Of a DNA stretch of 64,000 nucleotides, positions 53,632-64,000 are shown piece after piece. The notes beneath the pieces were generated by a model, which was given only the letters and a program-made list of their open reading frames with translations, searched no databases and was not told the origin of the DNA. The stretch is from Pseudeuparius sepicola (lineage: Eukaryota > Arthropoda > Insecta > Coleoptera > Anthribidae), in contig OY987298.1 of NCBI GenBank assembly GCA_963920635.1, positions 55,407,949-55,471,948 of the forward strand, given 5' to 3'. A program made the position numbers and the translations under genes. Position 1 is the stretch's first letter, and each line of letters begins with the position of its first letter.

Positions 53632-53882
53632 ACATTGGTTGGAAAATACTGGAATTAACATTTCATATGATTTCCTAATTTTTGGTGATTTTAACATTGA
53701 TCTATTAAATAATAATTTTTATTCAAACGAACTAAATAAATTAATTAATGACAGTGGTTTTTATCAGCTAGTTAGAAATCCAACTCATATTTTTTATGGT
53801 GGAAAAACTTTAATTGATTTGGTAATTTCAAACAATAAACTTATACAGTGTTTAGTTTTAACCAATCCAAATATTTCTGACC
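53498..53882 (+). pseudogene. LINE D endonuclease, second half
   Basis: After the duplication the domain resumes with ILGGLYHSRNQSHAEFLN and ends with FLIFGDFNIDLLNN, GFYQLVRNPTHIFYGGKTL, IDLVISNNKL and NISDHN. It has the catalytic Asp-x-Asn (GDFN) and Asp-His (SDHN) residues. The frame is interrupted by the transposon at 53890; joining to 57773 continues with MLQITLENYSYFDSIFVEKN. Confidence 0.8.
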
Positions 53883-53924
53883 ATAATATCGTTGGGTGAA
53901 GATTTAAAAAGAGAATCTACGCCC

Positions 53925-54053
53925 ATGGAACAGCGTGCCGATTTAAAAACATCTCCGGAGCCCGCTGGCACCCTCTACATTCCGGACCAGAAATTAAAGC
54001 GGATCGATATCGAAAATCTTCTGGCATCTTCGCCGGAGCCATCTTGCGGCTAG
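53925..54053 (+). CDS. Short 42-aa frame near the left end of the 3.9-kb transposon
   Basis: An ATG 35 bases from the terminus opens a 42-codon frame with a repeated SPEP (LKTSPEPAGTLYIPDQ, ENLLASSPEPSCG). G/C content is above that of the neighbourhood. It may be a first coding exon of a lost transposase or chance. No domain is recognised. Confidence 0.3.
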   Translation: MEQRADLKTSPEPAGTLYIPDQKLKRIDIENLLASSPEPSCG

Positions 54054-54759
54054 CGGAAGTAACAATTATTCACAGTCGGTGTCGCTGACTCGAAAGCAAA
54101 GTCTAGAAAACAGCACACTGTTTTCTGGGGTATACTGGGATAGCTCGGTGGGAATTACAAATGGGACATTTCGGGTCTGGCAATATCTTGATTTTGACTT
54201 TTGACAGGGTTTTACTTGACATTAAGCCCTGGGAATTGGACCTGGAGAAAGTGAAAGGTTAGAAAGCGATTTTGTGCGAATTTTGGAGCTAAAAGGATAT
54301 TCTTGGGCAGTGACAGTAATCTGACAAGTTTATTTGTGTTTTTTGAAGGCTACACAATAAAGGTGGTAACCAAGGTAACGAGTTTGGACTGTGATTTTTG
54401 AGATTCATTACAATATTATTTGCCCCTTTCACTGCTCCCTTTCGCGACCAGAAATTTACTTGGGGAAAGGACCCGCCCAAATACACTTATTAAACAGGGG
54501 TATCATTCCATCCTTTTCCCTTCAATAGAAATCGTATATTACATCAACCACACACGAGCAGAAAACACAGACACAAAATTTTATATTTCCAGCGCCATAG
54601 ATGGTGTTTATTTTCAACGGGTACTAACGTTGGGATCTATAGTAAACCATAGAGCTGCGGGTGAGACTTCGAATTTCTTTTAGCCTCGAAACTCTTTTTA
54701 CACATTGTGAAACTATTGACTAGTGGGGGACTATTATTATTGCCAAAACAAATAACATA

Positions 54760-55938
54760 CAGTGTGTCCAACTTTAAAACTGTACAAATCCGTAAAATCT
54801 TCATTTTTGTAGACAATCGCCCAAACTTTTTTTTGTTGGAAAGGCCTTCAAAAACCGCTTCTTTTGTCCAGGGCCGGCTGCGATTTTTTTATACCCTCGA
54901 TTTTCACGAAAACCATTTAGCGATTTTTTTATTTAAAATCTGACCCCACAACATTAATCAGAACACCCAAAAACCCCTTTACACCAAATTTGAATAAAAA
55001 ATATACAGGGAGTTCCAATCTGCAGGGTGTCAAAATTGAGCAAAATAGGACTTTTAAAGGTATCTGCCAAGTCAAGATTGCCATGGAATCACCCCAAAAC
55101 AGTTAAATAGTCAATAAGACCACTCAAGGTGTTGGTGTGCAAAGATCCAATACAAAATATACAGAGTGTTCTTATCTGTGCCATCTCAAATTACTGAATT
55201 TGTTGTACTTTATACGGGTCAAAAATCGAGTATATCAAAACCGCTCCACACACTATAAACAAACTAAATCTAAAAAATACATAAGTCTGCCAGTCCGTAA
55301 GTTCATATCAGTTAACGTGGCTGGTGTGCCACAACAGGAAACACACAGAAAATGTATCATCTTAGACAGTGACTTTGTTGAGTAAGGTCCAATAATTTAA
55401 ATTGTTTTTATTTGTTAGTTGGCATTTTGTAAAGAAATACATTACTTTTGTGTTTATCAATATTTTTTCAATGATTCCACAGCACTCATGACCCATATAA
55501 AGTTTCATAAAAATTCAGCATTTTGAGATGGCACAGATAAGAATACTTTGTATATTTTGTATTGGACCTTTGCACACCAATACCTTGAGTGGTCCTATTG
55601 ACCATTGAACTGTTTTGAGAGGATTCCCTGGCACAAATTTGACACCATGCAGAATAGAACTCCCTGTATATTTTTTATTCAAATTTGGTATATAGGGGTT
55701 TTGGGGTGTTCTGATTAACGCTGTGGGGTCAGTTTTTAAATAAAAAAATCGCTAAAGGGTTTTCGAGAAAATTGAGGGTATAAAAAAATGCTAGCCGGCC
55801 CTGAATTTGCATTTTGAAAATAGCAGGAAGGTCAAAAGAAGCGGTTTTTGAAGGCCTTTCAAACAAAAAAAGTTTAGGCGATTATCTCTAAAAATGAAGA
55901 TTTTACGGATTTGTACAGTTTTAAAGTTGGACACCCTG
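54760..55938. mobile_element. TA-flanked foldback element (family F1), 1.18 kb
   Basis: The ends CAGTGTGTCCAACTTTAAAA and its complement (closing ...GGACACCCTG) are flanked by TA. The arms pair across the length, including TACAAATCCGTAAAATCTTC, GGCCTTCAAAAACCGCTTCT and CAGGGAGTTCCAATCTGCAG. The centre with GTGGCTGGTGTGCCACAACA matches 21780-23960. A decayed right arm is at about 61900-62150. No coding function. Confidence 0.85.
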
Positions 55939-55942
55939 TATA

Positions 55943-57765
55943 ATAATTGTATGTACGTTAAAATGTTCTTACTTATATAATTTATTTATGTTGACAATAT
56001 TTCTGGATTTGGTATTTAGGTATTTTCTTAAAAAATGTGTTTTCTCATTTAACTATTTGATTTTATTCCTCTCTGTCAAAAAATGTTCAAAGGTAATTCT
56101 GAATGAAAATGGGTAATTACTTTCTGGCGTGTTCAGTCAATACCTACTTAAAATTCCTACATTAGGTACATACATAGTCAACAGTTTAAAAAATCCTTAT
56201 TTACCTACTTTTACTATTTTTGTTTATATCACTAATAAAAGTAGCATTTCATAAAACAGTGTCAGTTTTTTTATTAAGAAATTCATTTTCGTCAATGTAA
56301 TTTGAGCAAAAACTGCAAATTAAACAGTTATAGAGGGCAGGCCGTTACCTTGATTTAACTATAGAGAAAAATCAAACGGCAGAACATAAAAAACGCGATC
56401 ACGTAAATTCAACAAAAGTGTCTACTTAAAACTGAACTTAGCACTTAGCAGCCAATTTTCTAGGAGCCAAAAATTTCAACGTGTATTTTTTGATGAATAT
56501 TTTTCTTCATTCTCCAGTTTAATCTGCTTAGAAGGTTTAATAATAGTTACCCTTTCTACTTTATTTTTATCAAAATAAATTTGTGGAAATAAGGGCGAGG
56601 AAAATTTTTTGCTGCCAGAAAATCGGCTACTAACTTTACACCGGTTTAGTTAGGCACATTGATTTTTAAATGTCTTCCGATATTTGGCCCCGCCTGTTTA
56701 AGTTTAAATAGTTACGAGCCGCCACTGATTAAGTGGTGTGGTATCATAGTTTGGCAGATATAAGCAATAATATCGTTTTAACAATGGCAGGCATTGTCCT
56801 AGTTAGCGAGCTTTTAAAATTGAGGGTACAGTTTACTCCGGCCTTGTTTTTTTCGACAAAAATACACCCTGTATACACTGTGTACTGATAGCAAAGTCTA
56901 GTATCCTCTAGACTTTGCTGATAGGTTCGGCCAATTATTGGGGCAACACCAAACAGAATGTCAACTTACAATTAGAATTTTTTTATCGTTTACACCCCTT
57001 GGGCACTGAATCGCCGGACACACAGTATATATTTTTATTAGTTACTTAAGGTTACGTTATCTGTGCTTAAGCTAAAAAAATAAAAATAAATAACAACCTC
57101 TTTCTGTATTCAACATTTTTTCAGAAAAACGCCTCGGTACATTAAAAAATATTCCCTAATAGAGGGAAGGCAATCAGTTTTTTCACTTTTCTCAAAGTTT
57201 TCATTTTGGACATAGGTTTTGTTTTTCAAATCAACGTAAGAAATTGAAGCAACATAATGTAGATCACTATATCCTAAAAAAGATAATTTTAAAAATCTGC
57301 CAATCCGTTAAAATCGTCAAATATCAAACTGAAATACGCCCAACCCTGAATCTATTCCTAATTTTATAAAAGCCAAATCGTAGAATTATTTCACTGGCCC
57401 CTTCTCCCTTCTCCCCCCGTGTCTATTTTTAGACTTGTTTGCCCCGCCCCGAACACAAACGAGCCTTTTGGAATACGAAATTGTCGAGTACGAAATCTAC
57501 TATCTACGAAGTCTAATTATCGATTTTGTTAGAGTCATTGTAATTATCGAAAATAGATGGTGCTAAACAGTAGTACTGGACGAGAGCTAAATAGAAATAA
57601 TAATACCGCTATACACCAGTAGATGGAGTTGGTGCGCGGAGGCGAATGACTACGATCATTGGAAAAAGTTTTAAATACAATCGAATATCCATAGTCCTTC
57701 GCCTCCAAAAGCGCTCGGCATTTTATCTGGATCCGTGAGAGGTCTTTTTAAACCTTCAGTCAACG
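55943..57765. other. Interior of the 3.9-kb transposon, no transposase seen
   Basis: AT-rich with no credible frame. It includes an isolated terminus AATACACCCTGTATA at about 56864-56880, a hAT-like end GAGCCGCCACTG at about 56717, and short direct repeats of GTCTAGTATCCTCTAGACTTT type at about 56896. These suggest further old insertions. Confidence 0.45.
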
Positions 57766-57772
57766 ATAATAT

Positions 57773-58352
57773 GCTTCAAATTACTCTTGAAAATTATTCT
57801 TATTTTGATTCAATCTTTGTAGAAAAAAATGCTTGATGATAATTTAATGAAAACAGCATTAACTCAATTAAATCATAGTTATGACCCTCAAATGAATATT
57901 GAAATAATTAAGAGTACAAATTTCCAAGCTAATATTTGCAAATATTTGATACTTACATGCCAAAAGTTGAAATTAAAATAAAACCTGGTCATCATTGGTT
58001 CAACGATAATAATCTTAAGGCAATTAAATATAGGGAAGACTATTACAAGTTATATCACTTTAGAGAAACTTATGTTGATTGGGTAAATTACAAGGAAGCG
58101 CGAAATTTGGTTGTGTCAAATATTCGGAAAGAAAAACGTAAATATTTTGAAGATAAAATTGATGGGTGCAAACATGAGCCGAAGCTTATGTGGCAGTGTC
58201 TAAAATCTCTAATTAGTGGTAAAAATAAAGAAAGCTATTTTGGAATATTGGTCAATGATTTGTGTTATAAAAATAATATTTATGAGGTGACAGAAATTTC
58301 AATAGCTTTTAGCATGTATGAAATTGCATCCAAAATTCCTGTAGGTAACTAA
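57773..58352 (+). pseudogene. LINE D endonuclease end and linker
   Basis: The sequence resumes the endonuclease frame at 57773 with MLQITLENYSYFDSIFVEKN and then a stop at about 57834. The linker frame at 57936-58352 reads HHWFNDNNLKAIKYREDYYK, YKEARNLVVSNIRKEKRKYF and PKLMWQCLKSLISGK, the basic linker between endonuclease and RT in this LINE group. Confidence 0.7.
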
Positions 58353-58407
58353 AAAGAGTTCTGATTTTGATTTTGAAAAAATATATTTTTGGAATTAATT
58401 TGAAAAA

Positions 58408-59314
58408 GTAAGTCTAGCTAAAATTAGGGAAATAGTTTTTAATTTACCAAATAAGACAAGTCCTGCCGAAATCGACATAAGTTTTATAAAGAAATATTTT
58501 AATGAAATTGGGAAAATGTTATTAGATCAAATCAATGATTCTTTAGAGTTAGGTATTGTCCCAAAAAAATTTAAAAATATCAACTATTATACCTGTGAGA
58601 AAAATAAATAATTCTAACCGAGGTGAAGATTTTAGACCCATTAATATGTTAGTTGCAATTGAAAAAATTTTAGAGTGTATTGTACATGAACAGTTGACAG
58701 AATATATTGAGAAAAATAATATTTTATCAAAATTTCAGTCAGGATTCCGAAAAAAAAACATGATGCAATATGTAATAAATGAATGGAAAATGACCACAGA
58801 TGAAAATAATATTGTAGGTATTGTTTATTTGGATTTAAAAAGAGCATTTGAAACTGTTGATCGGTCTAAATTATTAAAGAAATTAGAAAAATATGGTTTA
58901 GGCGGAGTAGTTCTTAATTGGTTTCGAAATTATTTATATGATAGAAAACAAATAGTAAAGTGTCTAAATTTCAAGTCAAATGACTCATTTGTAGAAATTG
59001 GTGTACCACAAGGGAGTGTACTAGATCCCTTATTATTTGTTTTATTTTTAAATGACTTGACATATATTTTTCAAAATTGTAAATATCATTTTTTTTGCAG
59101 ATGACACACTTATTTATTTTTATAGTGAAAATTACAGAAATTTAGAGTTAAATTTAAATAGTGAATTATTAAGTGTATATAATTGGATGTGCGCTAATAA
59201 ATTACAAATAAATATAGCAAAAACAAAATTTATGATATTAGGTTCACCAAAACTTCGTAAATTATTTGTAGAAGAAAAACTATTTTTTTTATTAATAATT
59301 GTGCCATTGAAAGA
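58408..59314 (+). pseudogene. LINE D reverse transcriptase
   Basis: RT blocks: VFNLPNKTSPAEIDISFIKK, then STIIPVRK, EDFRPINMLVAIEKILECIV, QSGFRKKNMMQYVINEWKMT, IVYLDLKRAFETVDRSKLL (first Asp) and IGVPQGSVLDPLLFVLFLND. The catalytic FADDTLIYFYS follows at 59090-59118 but in another frame; the break lies in an oligo(T) run (TTTTTTTTGCAGATGAC). A second frameshift precedes 58556. NWMCANKLQINIAKTKFMIL follows, so domain order is complete. Confidence 0.8.
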
Positions 59315-59789
59315 GTGAATAAATATAAATATTTGAGTGTAATCGTAAGTTCAGATTTAAAATTTAAGGAGCATGTAAATTATATATGTAAGAAGATTTC
59401 AAGGAAAATTGGTGTGCTAGGTAGAGTGAGTGACAATTTAAATATGTTTGGAAGAATAACTGTCTATAATACTATTATAATTCCTCTTTTCACTTTTTGT
59501 AGCTCAGTTCTATGTATGACTTCACAAAATGATAAGCACCGATTACAAGTATTACAGATTACAGAACATAGCTATGAGAATAATTTTAAAATGTAATATG
59601 TTTACTAGTATTATAGACATGTTAATTAAGTTAGGTTGGATGAATGTTGAAAATTATTTAAAGTTTATGAGCTTAATATTTATCCACAAAATTATCTTAA
59701 ATGTATGTCCACATTATTATAAAAACTACATGACAAAATTTGAGGATGTTCATAACTATGACACAAGAAAAAAGAGAACTTTTTGTTAG
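59315..59789 (+). pseudogene. LINE D ORF2 C-terminal region
   Basis: YKYLSVIVSSDLKFKEHVNY and ISRKIGVLGRVSDNL are the usual post-RT blocks. A frameshift at about 59560 moves the sequence to QNIAMRIILKCNMFTSIIDM and IHKIILNVCPHYYKNYM. The frame closes at 59787-59789. About 170 bases of AT-rich sequence follow to the presumed end. Confidence 0.7.
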
Positions 59790-59960
59790 ATCACAAGTAT
59801 TTTAAATTGTCCCAAAATTCGATTTTTTTCAAGGTTTATTGGAGTATAATAAAATTGGTAGTGAAATAAGGAACATAAAATATATAAATAAGTGATAAGC
59901 TTAAGAAATGATATGTTGTTAAAAATCAAATTTTATAAAGGAGAAAATGCAAAAATTGCA

Positions 59961-60222
59961 TATCGCACATTGGTGATGATCGTGTGAGATCAAAATGCAA
60001 CTATGCAAGATTGCAAGAATATAACACCGGATCTAAATCGATCGAGATAAAAAATCTATGCCGCAATTTCTTAGGTCGTCACCCAGATGCGTCAGCTAGA
60101 TTGAAAAATGCGACTCGACAAAAAATCTGAAGTAAAATCGAAATATGAGAAAATGGTGCACATAAGAATCAAATTTTTGAAATCTTAACGTGATTGTACC
60201 ACGGCATGACAGTACGATACCA
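59961..60222. other. Short intergenic stretch, nothing recognised
   Basis: No repeat, RNA gene or frame is seen before the inverted duplication begins. Confidence 0.4.
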
Positions 60223-61111
60223 ATCATTTTTATTTACGTTCAACTAGCATCTTAAAAACACTTAACTGAAAGTTCTGCAAAGTTTAACTTTCGAGTAGGT
60301 GGCTGTGAATTCATATTTGACATTGTATTGAGATTCCACACAACTTTTCTTAGTGTCATTCTGCTGTAGTTCTAAAAATAAGGGTACTTTACTCTTGAGG
60401 AATTTTCATATTTTTCAACCTTCCCTGTATACGAATAGAAATTTCAAAATTTTTATGGATGGGTTTTGAGTTTAAGCACAAGCAACAACTTTTATCAAGA
60501 ATAATTTTTTTAGGAAACTTCAACTAAAGAAAATTCCCATTTGTGTTCAACTTTCTGGCAGACACTGTATGTTAAAAATTATGGTGTCAAAGTAATCTTT
60601 AAAATATACACAACGTTTTTCAGTGTTTCATCAATACTCTTCACTCCGTCGTACACTCTCTTACCTGGCACGGAAACTTATGGAAATTAACATTAAGAAG
60701 TTCCAGATAATCATTATACCAAAAATCTATATAACAGGTTTGAAAATGGTTGCAAAGTTCAAAATCTCGTTGCAAAAATCATCCCACAGATGTTATCAAT
60801 GACGTCGGAACCTATAGACAGGTTTGTTTTGATAAACGCTTGACGCCCAGAACTGATCACAATCTAAGCGCTCCATTAAATTATTCCGAAAGTGTCGCGA
60901 GATTGTCAGAAATTGCCCCTTTTTGTCGAGCCGTAGAGAACTTATTTCGACTCTGGGCTCGGAGGCTGGCGTCGTTAGACCATCCCCCGAGTCTTCAGGT
61001 GAGGTTCCGATGCTTCCGGCGTCCCAAAACAAGAAAAAACATGCGATATCTAAGTGTGATTCTGGAGGAACTATAACCGGGAATCACCGGGTGTATAGCT
61101 GGTTGATGGTT
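60223..61111 (+). repeat. Left arm of an 889-bp inverted duplication
   Basis: It matches the reverse complement of 63112-64000 with equal length and no difference that I could find. The arm contains half of a TA-flanked element (ending GGCAGACACTG before TA at about 60570), an AACCTTCCCTGTATA terminus at about 60419, and a G/C-richer stretch at 60750-61080 with open frames on both strands. The frame SRRELISTLGSEAGVVRPSP, reading on the plus strand from 60923, has coding-like composition but is not recognised. Confidence 0.9.
60750..61076 (+). CDS. Unrecognised 108-aa frame, duplicated in both arms
   Basis: The plus-strand frame here is identical to a minus-strand frame at 63147-63473 because both lie in the inverted duplication. 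It is Arg- and Ser-rich (RRLASLDHPPSLQVRFRCFR). Alternative frames of 73 (plus) and 78 (minus) residues overlap it, so the true coding strand is unclear. It may be no gene at all; identity between arms is due to DNA identity and not to selection. Confidence 0.25.
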   Translation: MQSSKSRCKNHPTDVINDVGTYRQVCFDKRLTPRTDHNLSAPLNYSESVARLSEIAPFCRAVENLFRLWARRLASLDHPPSLQVRFRCFRRPKTRKNMRYLSVILEEL

Positions 61112-63111
61112 AGTAACGTGTCCCCAGATTATCCCGTAATATGATATCTATAATTACATTTCTCAGTATATACAATAATTTGAAACAATGAGACCAGAGC
61201 GCGCGAGGTTCGCTCGCGAAAATAATACGTAAAAACACGCTTATTCCGACGACTGGCGAAAGTACTTTTTCTGCGGAATTAGAAAGAATTGTTCGTGACT
61301 TTCACAGACATTCAACTTTAAGCTGCTATTTTTCTTTTATAATTCGTCTTTACAGAGTATATTTTTAAATTATGTTTCTCGGAAGCTAGGAAATGCAAAT
61401 ATATCGACGTCAAAAAACGTATTAGAGCATGCTCGTTTTAGAATATTCAAAGGATTCATTATTGCGACATTTTCGACTACTATGTGATATTAGAAAATAG
61501 AAAGTTACTATACTTACACTATTTCAACCTTATCTGTTAGTCCCAATTCTATAACAACTATAGAAACAACAACACATGTACCCGTATTTCAGAAAATTCA
61601 GCAAAAGGTTATTAAGAAAAGTTGTTTATAACTAAAAGCTTTGCCTAAATGCCAAAACATAACCTCGTGAGAAAAAAAATTTTTTCGCTAATTAATTTCC
61701 ACAGTTTCATAATAAACATTAAAAATAAAACTTTAGCACCTTAAATGCGCGTTTTTTAATATACACATTATCATTACTAATGTTCAGAAGTATTTTTGCG
61801 AAATTTTAAAGTTTTGTTTAATATCGTTGCAAGAAACGTGAAGTTTGTGATTCCCTAATTCTTTTGACCGTTCGACTTTTTGAAGTAATTCCATGGCATA
61901 ATTCACCCACCTTTAAAATTCCTCTTTTGCTTAAATTTGGCACCTTCTAGAATGTAACTCCCGGTATATTTTTGACTAAAATTTGGTATATTGGATGTTC
62001 CGATTAACACCGTGATGTCAGATCGCTAAATGGTTTGAATGCGAGAACGAGGATATAAAAATCCCTGGATTGGCATTTTCAAAACGGTAGCAAAAAGAAG
62101 CGGTTTTATAAGACCTTTAAAAAAAAAGTTCATTCGAATATCTCCGAAATAATCAGTTGCTTATTTGTGCAAATTACATCTATGTAATAGAATTTACAAT
62201 TTGTCTTGTATAAAATGGATTCCTTTCGCTCAGGTACCAGATGCTAAATTTATTCAGAAGTTTTGCATGCTATAACATTAGAATGATACTTAAAAATCGT
62301 CCGTTTTCTGACACGGAATAGTTCACCATTAAAAATCTATGATCTACTATATAACAAAATGTTCTTCATTATTGATTGTGAAATTGAATATTAGAATTAT
62401 TCAGAGACTACTGAACGACAATGGTTTACAAAAATATTAAGAAATTAAAAGTACACTTCTAAAATAAACATCTACGAACTGCAGTTCATTGTTGCTTGGG
62501 TTAAATAAACGATTAAAAAATACACTAGCTGCTTTTTTCAAGTAGAGCGAATGCTTTCCTAGCCTCTCAAAGACAACAGTAATTGCCACCCGTCCTCCGC
62601 ACAAGCATTTGCTTCTGGGATACCTACTCTTAATTTGGTGTATTATGAGGGTGAGAATTATTATTTAACTACTAATTCTTATAATTCACTAAAGCTTAAC
62701 GATTCAGAACTATTTTTATATGCTCCTTTAAGGAAACATTCATTTAAATGTAGTAATTCTGTTGACATGCTTACAACAGTTCCTTCCTTTTTATTCATAC
62801 AAGTATCTTGGCATGGAGGACTCACAACTTAACAAGCTATATATGACAAGAATATTACCTACGAGAATTTTTATACTGCCGTCAAATTTGACAGATCAGT
62901 GGTGTTGAAGTAGCCTGTCACCAAACTACGTTCCAATAAAAATATTAGGTTCTACATTCCAGAAAGTTACGTTTCCATTTATTTATAACATCCAACGACG
63001 TCAAAACCTATAGACGTGGTGCCCCATTGTTAAAATGCCCTTTATTTTGACTCCAAGATTAAATATATCCATACTACTCTAAAAACATGCTACAAACAAA
63101 GACAGAAAGTC
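61112..63111. other. 2,000-bp spacer of the inverted duplication
   Basis: It contains a decayed right arm of foldback family F1 at about 61900-62150 (ATGTAACTCCCGGTATATTT, GATTAACACCGTGATGTCAG, AAGAAGCGGTTTTATAAGAC). A 65-residue plus-strand frame at 62635-62832 (VYYEGENYYLTTNSYNSLKL, LFLYAPLRKHSF) has no recognisable domain but remains open upstream in the same frame for some distance; it may be part of a lost exon. The rest is AT-rich. Confidence 0.45.
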
Positions 63112-64000
63112 AACCATCAACCAGCTATACACCCGGTGATTCCCGGTTATAGTTCCTCCAGAATCACACTTAGATATCGCATGTTTTTTCTTGTTTTGGG
63201 ACGCCGGAAGCATCGGAACCTCACCTGAAGACTCGGGGGATGGTCTAACGACGCCAGCCTCCGAGCCCAGAGTCGAAATAAGTTCTCTACGGCTCGACAA
63301 AAAGGGGCAATTTCTGACAATCTCGCGACACTTTCGGAATAATTTAATGGAGCGCTTAGATTGTGATCAGTTCTGGGCGTCAAGCGTTTATCAAAACAAA
63401 CCTGTCTATAGGTTCCGACGTCATTGATAACATCTGTGGGATGATTTTTGCAACGAGATTTTGAACTTTGCAACCATTTTCAAACCTGTTATATAGATTT
63501 TTGGTATAATGATTATCTGGAACTTCTTAATGTTAATTTCCATAAGTTTCCGTGCCAGGTAAGAGAGTGTACGACGGAGTGAAGAGTATTGATGAAACAC
63601 TGAAAAACGTTGTGTATATTTTAAAGATTACTTTGACACCATAATTTTTAACATACAGTGTCTGCCAGAAAGTTGAACACAAATGGGAATTTTCTTTAGT
63701 TGAAGTTTCCTAAAAAAATTATTCTTGATAAAAGTTGTTGCTTGTGCTTAAACTCAAAACCCATCCATAAAAATTTTGAAATTTCTATTCGTATACAGGG
63801 AAGGTTGAAAAATATGAAAATTCCTCAAGAGTAAAGTACCCTTATTTTTAGAACTACAGCAGAATGACACTAAGAAAAGTTGTGTGGAATCTCAATACAA
63901 TGTCAAATATGAATTCACAGCCACCTACTCGAAAGTTAAACTTTGCAGAACTTTCAGTTAAGTGTTTTTAAGATGCTAGTTGAACGTAAATAAAAATGAT
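63112..64000 (-). repeat. Right arm of the 889-bp inverted duplication, open at window end
   Basis: Reverse complement of 60223-61111, including the same open frames on the opposite strand (63147-63473 minus). The match runs to the last base of the window, but bases left of 60223 cannot be compared further, so the arm may be longer. Confidence 0.9.

Larger units (their letters stand above)
53890..57765. mobile_element. 3,876-bp DNA transposon, CGTTGACTGA family, inserted in LINE D
   Basis: The ends are CGTTGGGTGAAGATTTAAAA (left) and the complement of CGTTGACTGAAGGTTTAAAA (right). ATAATAT at 53883-53889 and 57766-57772 is a 7-bp target duplication. Removing the element and one duplication restores the LINE frame across the site. 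Without its own nested foldback (54760-55938) it would be about 2.7 kb. Subterminal CTCTCACGGATC is like CTGCTCACGGCT in the 181-bp MITE at 20296-20476. No transposase is recognised, so it is non-autonomous or decayed. P-superfamily is the leading idea. Confidence 0.8.
52749..59960 (+). mobile_element. LINE D, jockey/CR1-group, split by a DNA transposon
   Basis: The order is zinc finger, APE endonuclease (to 53882), a 3,876-bp DNA transposon insertion (53890-57765), linker, RT (58400-59300) and C-terminal region (to 59789). The reading frame opens at 52749 without ATG, so the element is 5'-truncated. Several frameshifts and a 332-bp internal duplication make it inactive. Sequence is more AT-rich than LINE A and motifs differ, so it is a separate family. 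The 3' boundary, about 59960, is uncertain and no clear tail was found. Confidence 0.8.

Noticed and set aside
60223..64000. Polinton/Maverick with long terminal inverted repeats
   Set aside because: The spacer is 2 kb with no polymerase, integrase or capsid gene, and the arms contain broken older elements at their edges.
1..64000. CRISPR arrays, bacterial operons or tRNA genes
   Set aside because: No regularly spaced identical repeats with unique spacers, no Shine-Dalgarno-led gene clusters, and no convincing box A/box B tRNA pair was found by eye.

Overview
The window is AT-rich, repeat-dense eukaryotic DNA, most likely from an arthropod and probably an insect. The evidence is the element spectrum: R4/Dong-type, jockey/CR1-type and DIRS retroelements, Harbinger-, hAT- and piggyBac-like elements, and many TA-flanked foldback elements ending in CAGGGTG or CAGTGTG. 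I see no bacterial operons, no CRISPR array and no convincing cellular housekeeping gene. Almost every long reading frame belongs to a mobile element.

Layout. 1-1340: a direct repeat split by a Harbinger-like element with TTA target duplications. 1990-2537: a decayed foldback copy. 5090-8320: a decayed APE-endonuclease LINE ending in (TTA)n. 8321-10204: an R4/Dong-type LINE inserted antisense in that (TTA)n tail. 10426-13000: small palindromic elements. 14901-19741: a structurally complete but mutated DIRS-like retroelement (gag, RT, RNase H, tyrosine recombinase, inverted terminal repeats, and an internal complementary region that is the reverse complement of the joined ends). 20296-20476: a MITE with TIR CGTTGACTGA and 7-bp target duplications. 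21780-37081: a series of foldback elements, one with a nested MITE, plus tandem repeats and a THAP-domain relic. 38146-39178: a hAT-like and a piggyBac-like MITE. 40335-41990: a 5S-rRNA-derived SINE fragment and a LINE fragment.

42700-52710 is the most unusual part. It holds small, compact, mostly intact genes unlike the surrounding elements. A 102-aa protein gene overlaps a 40-aa basic coiled-coil gene through an ATGA stop/start (43063-43490). The same two-gene arrangement recurs, diverged, at 50222-50639, and a third decayed copy lies at 51241-51412. A separate intact 165-aa gene at 52171-52668 has a textbook TATA/TCAGTT promoter. Each unit is preceded by its own array of short repeats (GTTGACCCC, GCGTTAACG, CAGGTCAACAATC, ACCATSGAAT). 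Between the first and second units lies about 5 kb of satellite DNA. I suspect remnants of a virus-like or Polinton-like mobile system, but no replication or capsid gene is visible and the assignment is open.

52749-59960: a second LINE (zinc finger, endonuclease, RT) carrying a 332-bp internal duplication. It is interrupted at 53890-57765 by a 3.9-kb member of the same 7-bp-TSD transposon family, and removing the insert restores the LINE reading frame. A third trace of that family is a 26-bp footprint inside the DIRS recombinase gene. 60223-64000: an apparently perfect 889-bp inverted duplication around a 2,000-bp spacer, running off the window end.

The parts do not form one pathway. The window reads as a layered record of insertions, with dated relationships: Dong-type into LINE tail, P-like element into LINE, foldback into P-like element, MITE into foldback, and P-like footprint in DIRS.
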